Numbered from the stretch's first letter, positions 43,103 through 53,650 are shown. The stretch is 64,000 nt of DNA from Methylocaldum sp002005105 (GCF_051027545.1 NZ_CP194902.1:4154001-4218000), one strand, 5' to 3'. Translations and numbers: made by a program. Notes: generated from the sequence alone by a model not told the origin.

Positions 43103-43634
43103 TCAGCGGAATCCAAAAAAATAGATCACCGGTGTTTGCGTATCGGCCTCGACCAGCCACAAATAGTGGATCGCGTCCAGAAGCGCCGCGGGATAGATCG
43201 GCTTGTGCAAGGGCTTCCAATCGTGCTTGAGGCGGCGTTGCCAGCCATTATCGAGGTGATCGCGAGCGGCAGCAGCATCAGCCACGCGGCGAAGCCGAGC
43301 GTGATGGGGGCACGCTTGATCAAGTCATCTCCGAGTTGCCGAAGCGAGAACTCAAGATCGAAGACGAGGTAGATGGGAAAATCCAGGCACAGGTAGGCGT
43401 ACGCCCACAGGCCCAGCGCGCGGTGTACGCGAATCGGCTCGGTCAACCCCGTGAGCCTGCGCAGCGGCGTCATCCCAGCGTCACGAGCAGCAGCCGCAGG
43501 GTCCAGTCGCCCGTGTAGTGCTCGAGGAATTCGGCGGAAATGGGCCCGCGCCTACTGGCGATCGTCCACTGGATGGCGAATGCGAGCGTCCATGCGGCGA
43601 GCCGCCAAAGCCAGAGCTTGAACGTCGCAGACAT
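43103..43634 (-). pseudogene. msrQ: msrQ (YedZ) remnant, frameshifted
   Basis: From ATG 43634 the first frame reads MSATFKLWLWRLAAWTLAFA and GDWTLRLLLVTLG and then stops. Another frame continues with MTPLRRLTGLTEPIRVHRAL, GLWAYAYLCLDFPIYLVFDL; a third gives GWQRRLKHDWKPLHKPIYPAALL and HYLWLVEADTQTPVIY. Joined, they form the haem-binding membrane subunit MsrQ of the periplasmic methionine-sulfoxide reductase MsrPQ. At least two frameshifts (near 43473 and near 43260) inactivate it. Confidence 0.85.
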
Positions 43635-43635
43635 C

Positions 43636-43833
43636 AGAAGTCGATCCCGAGGTCCATGCCGGTGTAAGGGACGCCACTTCAGAGCAAGCGTTGAACATCA
43701 GCGTCTCGCGCTTGAAGAGCTCGAAGAGGCGCCACTCGCGCCTCCGGCTCCAGCGCGGATGATCCACTCCGGGATTCACGTTGGCATAGAAGCCGTACTT
43801 CCGGCAGTGTGTATGACCCGATTTCCACGAATC
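43636..43833 (-). pseudogene. msrP: msrP (YedY) C-terminal remnant, frameshifted
   Basis: The minus strand reads KYGFYANVNPGVDHPRWSRR, then ELFKRETLMFN and, after a frame change, a tail ending PAWTSG/TGMDLGIDF. This is the last ~65 residues of the molybdenum subunit MsrP, ending in TGATG that overlaps msrQ, the normal operon junction. The first 80% of the gene is absent. Confidence 0.8.
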
Positions 43834-43836
43834 AGC

Positions 43837-44382
43837 TCAAGGCTTCAGGGTGGGATAACCTTCGACGAACACCCAGTCCGTCGCCCTGGCAGGAATATGA
43901 CAGCTCTGACAGGTCTCGGTGAAGCTCTTTGACGTATTTAGCGCCGGGTTGCTCGCTTCGTACATCGCCCAGCCCCAGCCCTCTGCCCAATGCGGGTGGT
44001 TCTTAAAACGACGCTTGTCGTCCTTGATCATGACAAACCAGACTGCGTTTTCCCCGGCCCATTGCGCCGGACCGGTGGTCTTGAACCCGGTTTGCAGTGT
44101 GCGGATTTCCTTGACCAACACGGCTCCATCCGGGAAGCGACCGTGCTGGCGATAGTAGGCGGCGGCTTCTGGTTGCGTGTAGACATCATGAAAACCCTTG
44201 CCTGGCGCCTTCTCGTCGGCGACCACCCAGGATCCAAGGTGGGTCCAGGTCGTGCGGTAATTTTCCGGCAGACGGGTTTCGCCTTTGTCGTCGACCCAGC
44301 GACTGTAAGTCTCTCCGGACATGTCTGCCATTGCCGGAACGGCGACCATCAGGGCAAGCGGGATCGTAAACAGGTGTTTCAT
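43837..44382 (-). CDS. Cytochrome P460-family protein
   Basis: A 181-residue exported haem protein (signal cleavage after VPAMA). Residues 25-150 show the P460 beta-fold: RWVDDKGETRLPENYRTTWT, HLGSWVVADE, FPDGAVLVKEIRTLQTG. The haem motif Cys158-Cys161-His162 (ETCQSCHIPARATDWVF) is near the C-terminus as in the family. Founding members in Methylococcus and Nitrosomonas oxidise hydroxylamine; sequence alone cannot say whether this one does. It follows the beta-propeller gene by 112 bases, possibly co-transcribed. Confidence 0.88.
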   Translation of the reverse strand: MKHLFTIPLALMVAVPAMADMSGETYSRWVDDKGETRLPENYRTTWTHLGSWVVADEKAPGKGFHDVYTQPEAAAYYRQHGRFPDGAVLVKEIRTLQTGFKTTGPAQWAGENAVWFVMIKDDKRRFKNHPHWAEGWGWAMYEASNPALNTSKSFTETCQSCHIPARATDWVFVEGYPTLKP

Positions 44383-44440
44383 GGCGTGACTCTCTAGTGA
44401 GCGGCTTGCATTCGTTCGAATCTGTTGTCATCAACTGTCG

Positions 44441-44472
44441 GCAAGCACTGGGTTGAAAGCCCCAGCGCTTGC
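44441..44472. other. Hairpin between propeller and cytochrome genes
   Basis: GCAAGCACTGGG pairs with CCCCAGCGCTTGC (one mismatch) around a short loop, just after the beta-propeller stop. No T-run follows on the minus strand. It may attenuate read-through into the cytochrome gene or stabilise the upstream message. Confidence 0.4.
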
Positions 44473-44494
44473 TTGCTGACCAAAAGCAACCACT

Positions 44495-45694
44495 TCAGCG
44501 AACGACTAGTCCGGTGACGCCGGCGGGCAGGGAGTCGAGGCTTTCCAGTTTCTCGAGCGCACCGCCCCTGCGGATGCGGTAAATGCCAATGCTGTGATCG
44601 CCGCCGCTGAGGGTGTACAACACCGTGCCATCCGTAGAAACAGCGAGGTCGGTCGGCCGGTTTTCTTCGGCCGCTCTCGTTTGCAGCAGCGACAAGCGCC
44701 CCGCAGAGTCGAAGGCGAACGCGGAAATGGCATTGGCAGGCGTGTCCGCAGTGAATGCGACACGCCCATTGGGTGTAATGGCCAGCCAGCAAGCGGCGGT
44801 TTGACCGACCGCAACTTCTCCATCGATCACTTGCACCCTTCCATCCTCCAGCAATTGATAAGAGGAGGCCGTTGCCCCGCCGACAGCACCACCCTGGGCC
44901 TCGGAGACAAAGAATTGCTCGCGCTTGCCGAAGGCGAAACCGAACGGCGTGGTTCCGGCTGAATCGATAACATGGCGGTTCGCCGGTGTGCCGTCTTCGC
45001 TCAGGGAGAATGTGGTGATTTTGTTGGTCACTTTTTCCGTGACAACCAAGGCGTCGCCCTCCTGGCCGAAACTGATTTGAGCCGGCGCTGTGCCCTCCCC
45101 GCTGAGATTCCAATGGGACCCGGGCAAGGGATGCAGCTTCCCGGCGCGGGGATCGAACCGGAAACCGTAGATGGAATCGTCCCCGGCGTTGACCACATAT
45201 ACCCGATTGCGGTTAACGGTTATGCTGATTGGGGTCGATCCTTCCTCGGCAACGCGGTCGACGAGCACTAGACCGTCGCGTTTCACCCGGAACACCGAAA
45301 CGTCGTTGCTGCCCGCGTTTACAGCAAACAAATAGTGCTCGTTGTGACTCAGTGCGAGCGCACCCTGATTGCCCAGGCCGGAACCGGTTCCCGTTCCGCC
45401 CGTGGTAAAACGACCCGCCGGTTCCATGTGGCCGTTGCCGTAGCGCCGAAAGGCGAGCACTTCATTCTGGATAGCGTCGTTAGACAGGGTATACACTGTT
45501 TCCTGGGCATCGTTCCGTTCATGGTCGGGGCGCTCGTCCGAATCGGCCAAGCCGATGGCCGGGATGAACGATGTGAAACAGAGCATGATGAGCGTAAGCT
45601 GTGGCATCAATAACGCAGTGGCCAGGTCGGATGATAAGAAGGGTTTCACCGCCCTCCCCAGCCCACAGGCCCGAATAGATCTTGTGAATGACAT
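44495..45694 (-). CDS. Exported lactonase-type beta-propeller protein
   Basis: 399 residues from ATG 45694, preceded by AGGAGG. An N-terminal hydrophobic region ends near AIGLA. The body has repeated blades: VYTLSNDAIQNEVLAFRRYG, YLFAVNAGSNDVSVFRVKRDG, VYVVNAGDDSIYGFRFD, VAFTADTPANAISAFAFD, VLYTLSGGDHSIGIYRIRRGG. This is the seven-bladed Lactonase/YVTN family. Many members are structural or bind ligands, so enzyme activity is not claimed. It lies behind a sigma-54-like promoter with upstream repeats. Confidence 0.85.
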   Translation of the reverse strand: MSFTRSIRACGLGRAVKPFLSSDLATALLMPQLTLIMLCFTSFIPAIGLADSDERPDHERNDAQETVYTLSNDAIQNEVLAFRRYGNGHMEPAGRFTTGGTGTGSGLGNQGALALSHNEHYLFAVNAGSNDVSVFRVKRDGLVLVDRVAEEGSTPISITVNRNRVYVVNAGDDSIYGFRFDPRAGKLHPLPGSHWNLSGEGTAPAQISFGQEGDALVVTEKVTNKITTFSLSEDGTPANRHVIDSAGTTPFGFAFGKREQFFVSEAQGGAVGGATASSYQLLEDGRVQVIDGEVAVGQTAACWLAITPNGRVAFTADTPANAISAFAFDSAGRLSLLQTRAAEENRPTDLAVSTDGTVLYTLSGGDHSIGIYRIRRGGALEKLESLDSLPAGVTGLVVR

Positions 45695-45776
45695 GTCGCT
45701 ACCCTCCTCTTGCAATGGGTTGAATCGAGCGCTTTCCCGTCATCGGGATGATGAACGGATATCGCCCTTTTTCCTT

Positions 45777-45792
45777 CACAAGAATCGTGCCG
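45777..45792 (-). promoter_or_regulatory. Sigma-54-like promoter of the propeller gene
   Basis: On the minus strand CGGCACGATTCTTGTG: a near-perfect -24 element and TTGT at -12 with correct spacing, 83 bases before ATG 45694. The same TTGT variant occurs in the spondin promoter. Confidence 0.5.
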
Positions 45793-45882
45793 ACCTCTGT
45801 TAACCCGTGTAAGCCGCAGAAATCAAAGCTCTGGATAAGAAGGGCTACCGGTCAGGACCGCCGCAGATCTCCAGAGAAAGCC

Positions 45883-45915
45883 GCAACATCTGGTGGGGGT
45901 CGCAAGATATGGTGG
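45883..45915. promoter_or_regulatory. Candidate activator (enhancer) repeats
   Basis: Two direct repeats, GCAACATCTGGTGG (45883) and GCAAGATATGGTGG (45902), 19 bases apart. They are about 90-140 bases upstream of the sigma-54-like promoter at 45777, the usual distance for bound activators. The rest of 45793-46111 shows no gene. Confidence 0.4.
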
Positions 45916-46111
45916 CTACCGCGGTCTTCATTCGCCAATCGACATGCGATCCGCATGCTCCGGATGCCGTCGGGCGATGATTGGGCCTTCGGCATCGACT
46001 GGCCCTTGAAGCCGGGTACTACGCGAGGTAGATTGGGTCGCTCGGCTTAGGTGCTGCGCATCGAGCTGGGGTCGTACCTCCCTTGGGAAATGACAGGGGC
46101 CTTACTTCCGG

Positions 46112-48028
<1,917 letters not shown>

Positions 48029-48168
48029 CTATCGCGGGCTCCTCGAATAGTTGAGGACGATTTACCAAGCCCATTGCGCTGCACGAATCGCGGCTTTGCG
48101 GTTGCATCGCCGGTGCCACGGCCATCTAACCAAAGTGTTCCTAGCCGGACGGCGTCTTGGCGAAGAAA

Positions 48169-48184
48169 TGGCACGACATTCGCT
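48169..48184 (+). promoter_or_regulatory. Sigma-54-like promoter of the STAS gene
   Basis: TGGCACGACATTCGCT: perfect TGGCACG and the invariant GC at -12 with correct spacing; one mismatch (TCGC for TTGC). Transcription would start near 48196, before ATG 48220. This also rules out the longer frame start at 48157. Confidence 0.55.
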
Positions 48185-48219
48185 ATTCTCCTCGTGATCA
48201 CTCACAAAATGCAGCGTTC

Positions 48220-48486
48220 ATGCTTCGAATCACCGCCCAAGCAGACTCCAGGACCCGTGTTCGCCTGATCGTGGAAGGTAGGCTAATCGGGCCGTGGAAC
48301 CCAGCGCTGGAAGCAGCGGTGAGTGAATCTCGCGCGGCATATGAGCATGTGCACCTTGACCTTTCCGGACTCCAGTTCGCCGATGAGCAAGGACTTAGCC
48401 TGCTTCGCAGATTCGTTAGCGAAAATGTGGTGTTGGAACGAGTATCCCCTTTCATCCAGGAGCTCCTGACCACTCGCCTCGAATAA
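48220..48486 (+). CDS. Small STAS-like domain protein
   Basis: 88 residues from ATG 48220, chosen because the sigma-54-like promoter covers the earlier Met. RVRLIVEGRLIGPWNPALEA, then YEHVHLDLSGLQFADEQGLSLLRRF follows the STAS pattern (strand, helix, strand with D-L-S-G-x-x-F-x-D-x-x-G). STAS domains act as anti-sigma-antagonists or binding modules. The Ser/Thr normally phosphorylated in such antagonists is Glu here (ADEQG), so phospho-switching is unlikely. It may modulate the neighbouring sigma-54 activator. Confidence 0.7.
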   Translation: MLRITAQADSRTRVRLIVEGRLIGPWNPALEAAVSESRAAYEHVHLDLSGLQFADEQGLSLLRRFVSENVVLERVSPFIQELLTTRLE

Positions 48487-48564
48487 TCACCGGCTGAAAG
48501 CCGGTGGCTTAGGGTTAGAGCGTGTTATGAACTTTTTGCTGGAGAAGTGGTTATTACGAGCATG

Positions 48565-49038
48565 ATGACTCGTAAACCTTATCCTAGCGATGTGTCGGAC
48601 GACGAATGGATGTTCGTCGTGCCTTATTTAATCTTGATGAAGGCGGACGCGCCCCAACGCCAGCACGATCTGCGTGAGATCTTCAATGGTCTGCGCTGGT
48701 TGGTGCGGGCCGGTGCGCCCTGGCGGCTGTTACCGCATGACCTGCCGCCCTGGGAAGCCGTCTATCAGCAGACCCAGCGTTGGCTTGCGGCGGGCTGTTT
48801 CGAAGCGGTCGTCCACGATCTCCGAGAACTTCTGCGCCAGGCCCAGGCCGGATCGAAAGCGTTGAAGCGTGTAGAAGGCCGGCTAGCGGTGCCGGAGTTG
48901 TGCCGGGAGTTGGGGGTCAGTTCGGCGACGTTCTACAAGTGGCGCGCGAAATATGGAGATATGGACACATCCTTGATAACTCGGATGGAGGAATTGGAAG
49001 CCTAGAATGCCTGCCTGAAGGAGATCTACGCCGATGAC
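48565..49038 (+). pseudogene. Chimeric IS remnant: IS5-type N-terminus joined to IS3-type OrfA tail
   Basis: Residues about 1-95 (MTRKPYPSDVSDDEWMFVVP, LREIFNGLRWLVRAGAPWRLLPHDLPPW) are the N-terminal domain of an IS5-group transposase. At about 48865 this changes to VPELCRELGVSSATFYKWRA and KYGDMDTSLITRMEELEA, the C-terminal half of an IS3-type OrfA. A TAG follows, then NACLKEIYADD still matches OrfA in frame. Neither IS is complete. Confidence 0.8.
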
Positions 49039-49368
49039 CGTTGAAGATACCCCAATCCATTACCCGGTAATGATTCCGCCCGAGAGAGCAATCGATCCGG
49101 CAGCAGCCAACCTCACAGATGACACGGAGCCCGCGCTTGAATGCGGCGGACGAAATTCCAAGCACGCCATTGATCTGATTGGCCGGCCGATTATCGGCCA
49201 ACATCTTGATGAATTGAGCGAGATCGACGGCTTGTAGGTGTCTCTCACGCTGGAACTTGCGCCATCGGCACTGCCGTGCGATTTTTATGTCTATACGTCC
49301 GCTGATCCCCGGCATGGAGGAATGCCGATGAACACCATCCTACTCACCATTGGCTTTTTTGGATCACT
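49039..49368. other. Region without a supported gene
   Basis: Between the IS remnants and a small hypothetical gene. Short open frames exist on both strands but none shows conserved motifs or a good ribosome site. Probably IS debris or old flank of the integrated element. Confidence 0.4.
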
Positions 49369-49722
49369 GTGGCTGCCTACGGCCTGACGCGGCAGCGTCC
49401 GGCCGAATTCTGGCGGACGGTAACGACCGATGTGGTCATCACGCGAGAGCTGTGGGGCCGCTGGACCATTCCCGTTCGGGCAATGCGCCTCACGTTTGCT
49501 CCAACGGTGTTTGTCTGCGCGGTGGCCGTCGCGTGTGGCTGGATGCTGCTGCAACTGGTTTTTGGCTCACTGGACGATGCTGAAGAAGATGTTTCTTTTG
49601 ACAAACGGGATGAGTCTGAATATAGCATGGGCGGGATTTATAACTACGCTACAGGCAAGTGCGACAACGGCTGCCAACCTGGTGGTATTTACGATTGGGA
49701 CCTGCGGCAAGGAAAAAGTTGA
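49369..49722 (+). CDS. Small membrane protein, unknown
   Basis: About 117 residues from GTG 49369; the frame is open further upstream (HHWLFWIT) but lacks an obvious start. An ATG with a good site (GGAGG) at 49328 lies in another frame, so a frameshift near 49350 is possible. One membrane helix (FVCAVAVACGWMLLQLV) is followed by an acidic stretch and a C-terminal segment YNYATGKCDNGCQPGGIYDW. No family recognised. Confidence 0.45.
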   Translation: MAAYGLTRQRPAEFWRTVTTDVVITRELWGRWTIPVRAMRLTFAPTVFVCAVAVACGWMLLQLVFGSLDDAEEDVSFDKRDESEYSMGGIYNYATGKCDNGCQPGGIYDWDLRQGKS

Positions 49723-49827
49723 ATAACTCGGTCGTGGCTGGCCGAATTTCTGCCAAAAAATGGGCCTGAAATCACGCTGATTCCAGTCCCGGTTTACTTT
49801 GAACTTAGAAGTACTTGGGGTGAACGA

Positions 49828-51381
49828 TCACTTCTTGTTAGGGGGTTTTAGCTCGCGAAACCGGTTCTTCACAAGGCTGAGCGCGTTTCCAAAGCCGCTG
49901 CCGGTGGCGGCCGCACTAGAGTTTGTTCCCTCTAGGAAGGAATTGAGTCCAACGCCCGCGTGATATCCAGCCCAACCCAACATGCCTACCCATAAGACCG
50001 GCACGATCGTGAACATCGTGCCGGTAACGAGATCGATCACCACTTCGCTCACGGTGTAGTCCATCTTATCGGCAGCAAAGTCGAACCAGCCGGTGGGGTT
50101 GAGTGCTTGTTGGAGCGTATTATCGAGCCAGACGGCCGCCGCCCACAGGAATGTCAGGAACCGCACGGCAAAGAGAGTAATCGTCAAAGTCAGGAGCGTG
50201 CCGACGGAAAACTCGCCGAATAACAGGACGAACGGCATCAGCGCAAAGATCAGCATCAGAAGAACCGCCTGGCCGACAGGCGCCGCTTCGCGAATGGCGT
50301 ACATCTTCGACTGAAAGAAGACCGATTCCCACCACCCTCCAACGGTCGCGCCTGCTCTAGCCAATCGTCCGCCGGCGGCATCCCCAAGACCCGCTGTCAC
50401 CGGCATGCTCAACCTGCCGTCCTCGATGGTCCACATTGACCGAAGGGCAGCGTCTTCGGTCTTTCTGGCGTCCCAGCCGAACGCATTCATGAGTTGGATC
50501 ACCCACCCCTGGGTTTGCGCCCACGCCTCCACTTCGATCTCTTGGATCAACCGGTCTCTGATCCCGTAAGTCTGTGCCTCCCACCAGTCCTTGCACTCGG
50601 GCCGGCCCCACTGCGGCGCCGGATAATGCTCGGTGTCGTACTCCGTATCCCGTTGCGGATCGAAGGGAAAGCCCGGTATTTCCTCGCTCGCCCTTGTCGC
50701 AAGGTTAATGTTGTTCACTCCGTAGTAGCTACTTGTGTCCAAGAAGAATTGCGAACCCGGCCAGTCGATGTCCGACGGGTCGTACCCGCTCGGCAGCTGC
50801 TGCTTGCTATCGAAGAGCCTCATCCGGGCGGGATACCAGCAATCGTGCGTGAAAAGTTGAAGCTCCCGCCGAAGTTGCGGGTCTTTGATCCGGCTGTTTT
50901 CAAGCTTGTATTGGTACAGCCGGAAGTCGTTCTGGCAGGGAATCGCGGCGACCGCGGCGTTGACCACTCCGCCCGCGGCCGCCATGACGCCATACCACCA
51001 CACCGGCACGTGACCGGTAATTTCGGAGATGCCAAGAGCGGTGAACACGCTGTCGTAGGTCGTGTTGGAGGCGCCGCCCTTGGCCGCATCGTTTGAGCAC
51101 GGCCGAGTATAAACGAGCCCCGAGGGTTGAAGCGGAATGAAGGGCGAACCCGCGAGCATGACCACCGTGAACATCGTCGCGATCGAGACTTCGGCGGCAC
51201 GGATGTTCCGTTCCGCGCCCTCGGCCCCGGCGGCTTCGTAGCTTTCGATCCAAGCCCTGACCGCCATTGCAATGAAAGGGATATAAAGCAGCCCGATATT
51301 GAGCAGCGAACTCCAAAGCGTCTCGTAGAAATGCCAGCCAAGTGCAGCGAGATACAATTCAAGATACGACCCAACGCTCAT
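49828..51381 (-). CDS. TraG-N-like conjugation membrane protein of an integrative element
   Basis: A 517-residue polytopic protein with N-terminal helices (LLNIGLLYIPFIAMAVRAWIE and VSIATMFTVVMLAG), a long periplasmic middle part, and several helices from about 360 to 480. The overall pattern and motifs such as GLVYTRPCSNDAA and AAIPCQNDFRLYQYK match the TraG N-terminal-type protein at the end of PFGI-1/SPI-7-like transfer operons. Such proteins take part in mating-pair stabilisation and entry exclusion. No frameshift seen. It is the last gene of the minus-strand transfer set in this window. Confidence 0.82.
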   Translation of the reverse strand: MSVGSYLELYLAALGWHFYETLWSSLLNIGLLYIPFIAMAVRAWIESYEAAGAEGAERNIRAAEVSIATMFTVVMLAGSPFIPLQPSGLVYTRPCSNDAAKGGASNTTYDSVFTALGISEITGHVPVWWYGVMAAAGGVVNAAVAAIPCQNDFRLYQYKLENSRIKDPQLRRELQLFTHDCWYPARMRLFDSKQQLPSGYDPSDIDWPGSQFFLDTSSYYGVNNINLATRASEEIPGFPFDPQRDTEYDTEHYPAPQWGRPECKDWWEAQTYGIRDRLIQEIEVEAWAQTQGWVIQLMNAFGWDARKTEDAALRSMWTIEDGRLSMPVTAGLGDAAGGRLARAGATVGGWWESVFFQSKMYAIREAAPVGQAVLLMLIFALMPFVLLFGEFSVGTLLTLTITLFAVRFLTFLWAAAVWLDNTLQQALNPTGWFDFAADKMDYTVSEVVIDLVTGTMFTIVPVLWVGMLGWAGYHAGVGLNSFLEGTNSSAAATGSGFGNALSLVKNRFRELKPPNKK

Positions 51382-51392
51382 AAGCCCTCCTC

Positions 51393-52295
51393 CTATACTG
51401 CAAGGAAGACAACCAGCATCAGGGATACCAATGCCGCCGCGCGGACGATGCTGTTTTGCATCTGCATGACGGTGATGACGCCGTTCCGCCAGTTCGAGTA
51501 TTGGGCAAGCGCGATCCAGGCGAGCCAGAGCAGCAAGATGACGGATAGCGTTTCGAGGATTACCTGTCGCATTTGTGACATCGCAATCCCGGCGCCGCGG
51601 TAGAAGGCTTCGTTGCTCGACGGCGGCGTGTAACCCGCGAGCGGATTACCGGCATGTCCGCTTCCTGAACCAACCCCGCCTCCCCCGCCTCCCCCGCCGG
51701 CACCGCCGTTGCCAGAGCCGACTGAACCGCCGGACCCGGTCCCCACGATGCCGGTGATCGAGGCTACGTCATAGCCGCCGAGCATCGTCATGTAGCTCAT
51801 CGCCTTGGTCCCATTGCCGTCGGCGCAGCCCGTTCCGGACGAGAGGCACTTCGCAAGGCCATGGGCGCCGATGAGATGGGCGCCGACGAGAAGACCCGAA
51901 GGAGTTACCGGGGCACCGTTCGCCGTCTGGGAGATCATCTGGTCGAGGCCTTCAGCCTCGATATAGCTCCAAAGCTTGTGATGATAAGCCTGGACCGCGT
52001 TGTTCTGCGCCGTGGAACCGTTCAGGTAGTCGTTTTTGCTGTAGATACCGTCCTTGCCCGTCCATTGGCCGCTCCAGTCGTTTGTGGTGGTGCCGTCGGG
52101 CCGGTAATAGCCGGCTTCGATGAGAGCGGCTTCGCTCATCTGATACAGGCCGAGGTGCCCCGATTCATTTGTTTTCGTCGGATCTCCACTCGATTCGCGT
52201 TGCGCGAGGGACGCGAGGAAAGCTTGATACATATCGGCGATCGCCCACGCTGACACCGCGGCTAGCACGACGAATAGCCATGCCCGCGCATTCAT
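51393..52295 (-). CDS. Lytic-transglycosylase-like domain fused to a two-helix membrane segment
   Basis: A 300-residue protein. After a signal or anchor, residues about 25-165 have the SLT-type pattern with catalytic Glu34 in LAQRESSGDP and GHLGLYQMSEAAL, suggesting cleavage of peptidoglycan. A Gly-rich linker (about 190-225) leads to two membrane helices (TLSVILLLWLAWIALAQYSNW and NSIVRAAALVSLMLVVF) with a basic loop, like small membrane proteins of these elements. Its ATG overlaps the stop of the inhibitor-like gene upstream. Expected role: opening the cell wall for the conjugation channel. Confidence 0.75.
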   Translation of the reverse strand: MNARAWLFVVLAAVSAWAIADMYQAFLASLAQRESSGDPTKTNESGHLGLYQMSEAALIEAGYYRPDGTTTNDWSGQWTGKDGIYSKNDYLNGSTAQNNAVQAYHHKLWSYIEAEGLDQMISQTANGAPVTPSGLLVGAHLIGAHGLAKCLSSGTGCADGNGTKAMSYMTMLGGYDVASITGIVGTGSGGSVGSGNGGAGGGGGGGGVGSGSGHAGNPLAGYTPPSSNEAFYRGAGIAMSQMRQVILETLSVILLLWLAWIALAQYSNWRNGVITVMQMQNSIVRAAALVSLMLVVFLAV

Positions 52296-52891
52296 TGCGA
52301 TTTCCTTTTGGCATCCTCTGCCTTGGCGCAGGTGATGGCCGCCTCGGCAACCGAAATGGATGTCCCGAGTCGACGGCCTCTTCCCTTCTCGTTGAGTTCA
52401 ATGACATACGTCTTCGAACCAAGATCGAAGGCCGCGTACAACGCGTATTCGTTGCACTCGTGGGACTTACAAAGGTCCCATACGAGTACGCGCTGTCCAT
52501 TTCGCTCATATCGGCGGACGTAGTAAGCCGGACCACTCATGTCCTGAACCCACTTTTCTTCGGCGCGGGTCACGGCGAAGTGCCGCTCGCGGATTTCCGG
52601 AACGGTCGCGACCAGATGCCACGGATGGCCGCTGTAAGCCGGATCGCCCGCGATCCGAAGGGTTCCGCCATCGGAGCAGGATTCCACGCGTTCCAACTCT
52701 CGATCGCTCGGTTGAAGGTTAACCCGCTCGTCCGCATAAACCCCTCCAGCCGTCAGCAGCCCCAGCACCGCCAAAATCGCCAGCGGCCGTCGCCGGCCCG
52801 CACTCGCCATGGCCTCGATCAGCGGATTCCCGCATTGTTCGCAGTAGCGTTCCGTGTTCGGATTCGATGCGCCGCATTTGGGGCAAACCAT
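52292..52891 (-). CDS. Zinc-ribbon membrane protein with Ivy-like (lysozyme inhibitor) domain
   Basis: 199 residues from ATG 52891, which has AAGGAG. A zinc ribbon (Cys3, Cys6, Cys17, Cys20) is followed by one membrane helix (LAILAVLGLLTAGGVYA). The outer part carries VWDLCKSHECNEYALYAAFD (Cys141-x-x-His144-x-Cys146), very like the CKPHDC inhibitory loop of Ivy, the inhibitor of C-type lysozymes. The gene overlaps the lytic enzyme gene at ATGA, so they are made together. Protection of the cell wall from its partner is the simplest idea. The Ivy match rests on this loop alone. Confidence 0.65.
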   Translation of the reverse strand: MVCPKCGASNPNTERYCEQCGNPLIEAMASAGRRRPLAILAVLGLLTAGGVYADERVNLQPSDRELERVESCSDGGTLRIAGDPAYSGHPWHLVATVPEIRERHFAVTRAEEKWVQDMSGPAYYVRRYERNGQRVLVWDLCKSHECNEYALYAAFDLGSKTYVIELNEKGRGRRLGTSISVAEAAITCAKAEDAKRKSQ

Positions 52892-52951
52892 AGTGCTTCT
52901 CCTTGAAATTGAGTCGGCTATCGGAATCGAACGTCGAGGCAGTGAGACCAC

Positions 52952-53197
52952 TCACACATCTGACTGAACGTCCGGCGCGACGTCCGATTCGTCCACGGTT
53001 AAGGAAGCAGTGTGCCCGAGGCCCATCGCGCCTTCGATCCTCGCCACGCGATCGCCTAAGGTCTGGAGTTGCCGGCAGAGCTCTTCGTTCGAACGCCTGA
53101 GGTTCTCGCACAGTTCGAGCAGACGCTTGCTGCGTCGGGAGATGCTGCCCAATTGGCTCAGGGCAAAGATGAATAAGAGCGCAAACAGTAAAGCCAC
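52952..53197 (-). CDS. Small membrane-anchored coiled-coil protein
   Basis: 81 residues from GTG 53197 with GAGGAG upstream. One N-terminal helix (ALLFALLFIFALSQLG) is followed by a predicted coiled coil (RRSKRLLELCENLRRSNEELC) and an acidic tail. No family assigned. It precedes the inhibitor-like gene by about 60 bases on the same strand. Confidence 0.6.
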   Translation of the reverse strand: MALLFALLFIFALSQLGSISRRSKRLLELCENLRRSNEELCRQLQTLGDRVARIEGAMGLGHTASLTVDESDVAPDVQSDV

Positions 53198-53650
53198 GGT
53201 CGCTCCTCACAAAAAGAACAGAAAGCGCGCGGAGGACGTTACGAATCAGCTAGAAGTCAACGCGCCTGGCGGCGAGTCTGCCCAAGCCAATAGACGGAAA
53301 TCAAACGAAAACCCTTGTTTGGTTTTGAAAGGGTTTTTTGATGGCTTTAGCTTGGAGACGCGTGATCTCGGACTTGAAGCTCCCCCGTAAGTTGGCAATA
53401 CTTCCAGGGCGACATGGTATAGAGCGCAGAGAGGCTCCCCGAGCATCGCAGTAGCTCGACATGGGCTTAAAACCCCGCAGCTTCTCGCAGTCGCCGGCGA
53501 GCTACTGTCCCGAGGGGCTGGCGGGTGTCCCGGAATCGACGTGCAACCTCGCCAAGATCCACCAAGACAGCATGATCGCCTGGCAGTGCCTTGGGCTGTT
53601 TTCCGTCCTGTCAGGCGAAATGCCGGTTGCATGAGGTCTAATTTTTTATC
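53198..53650. other. Region without a supported gene
   Basis: Between the transfer genes and the toxin-antitoxin promoter. A plus-strand frame ending at about 53632 (NLAKIHQDSMIAWQCLGLFSV) might be the end of a lost gene but has no start. Nothing else is supported. Confidence 0.35.

Noticed and set aside
44495..45694. 6-phosphogluconolactonase enzyme call for the propeller protein
   Set aside because: The protein is exported and the family includes many non-enzymes; no catalytic residues could be assigned.
51600..51760. Gly/Ser repeat region as a CRISPR or tandem-repeat locus
   Set aside because: It is a coding linker of simple composition; no regular spacer-repeat structure. No CRISPR array was seen anywhere in the window.
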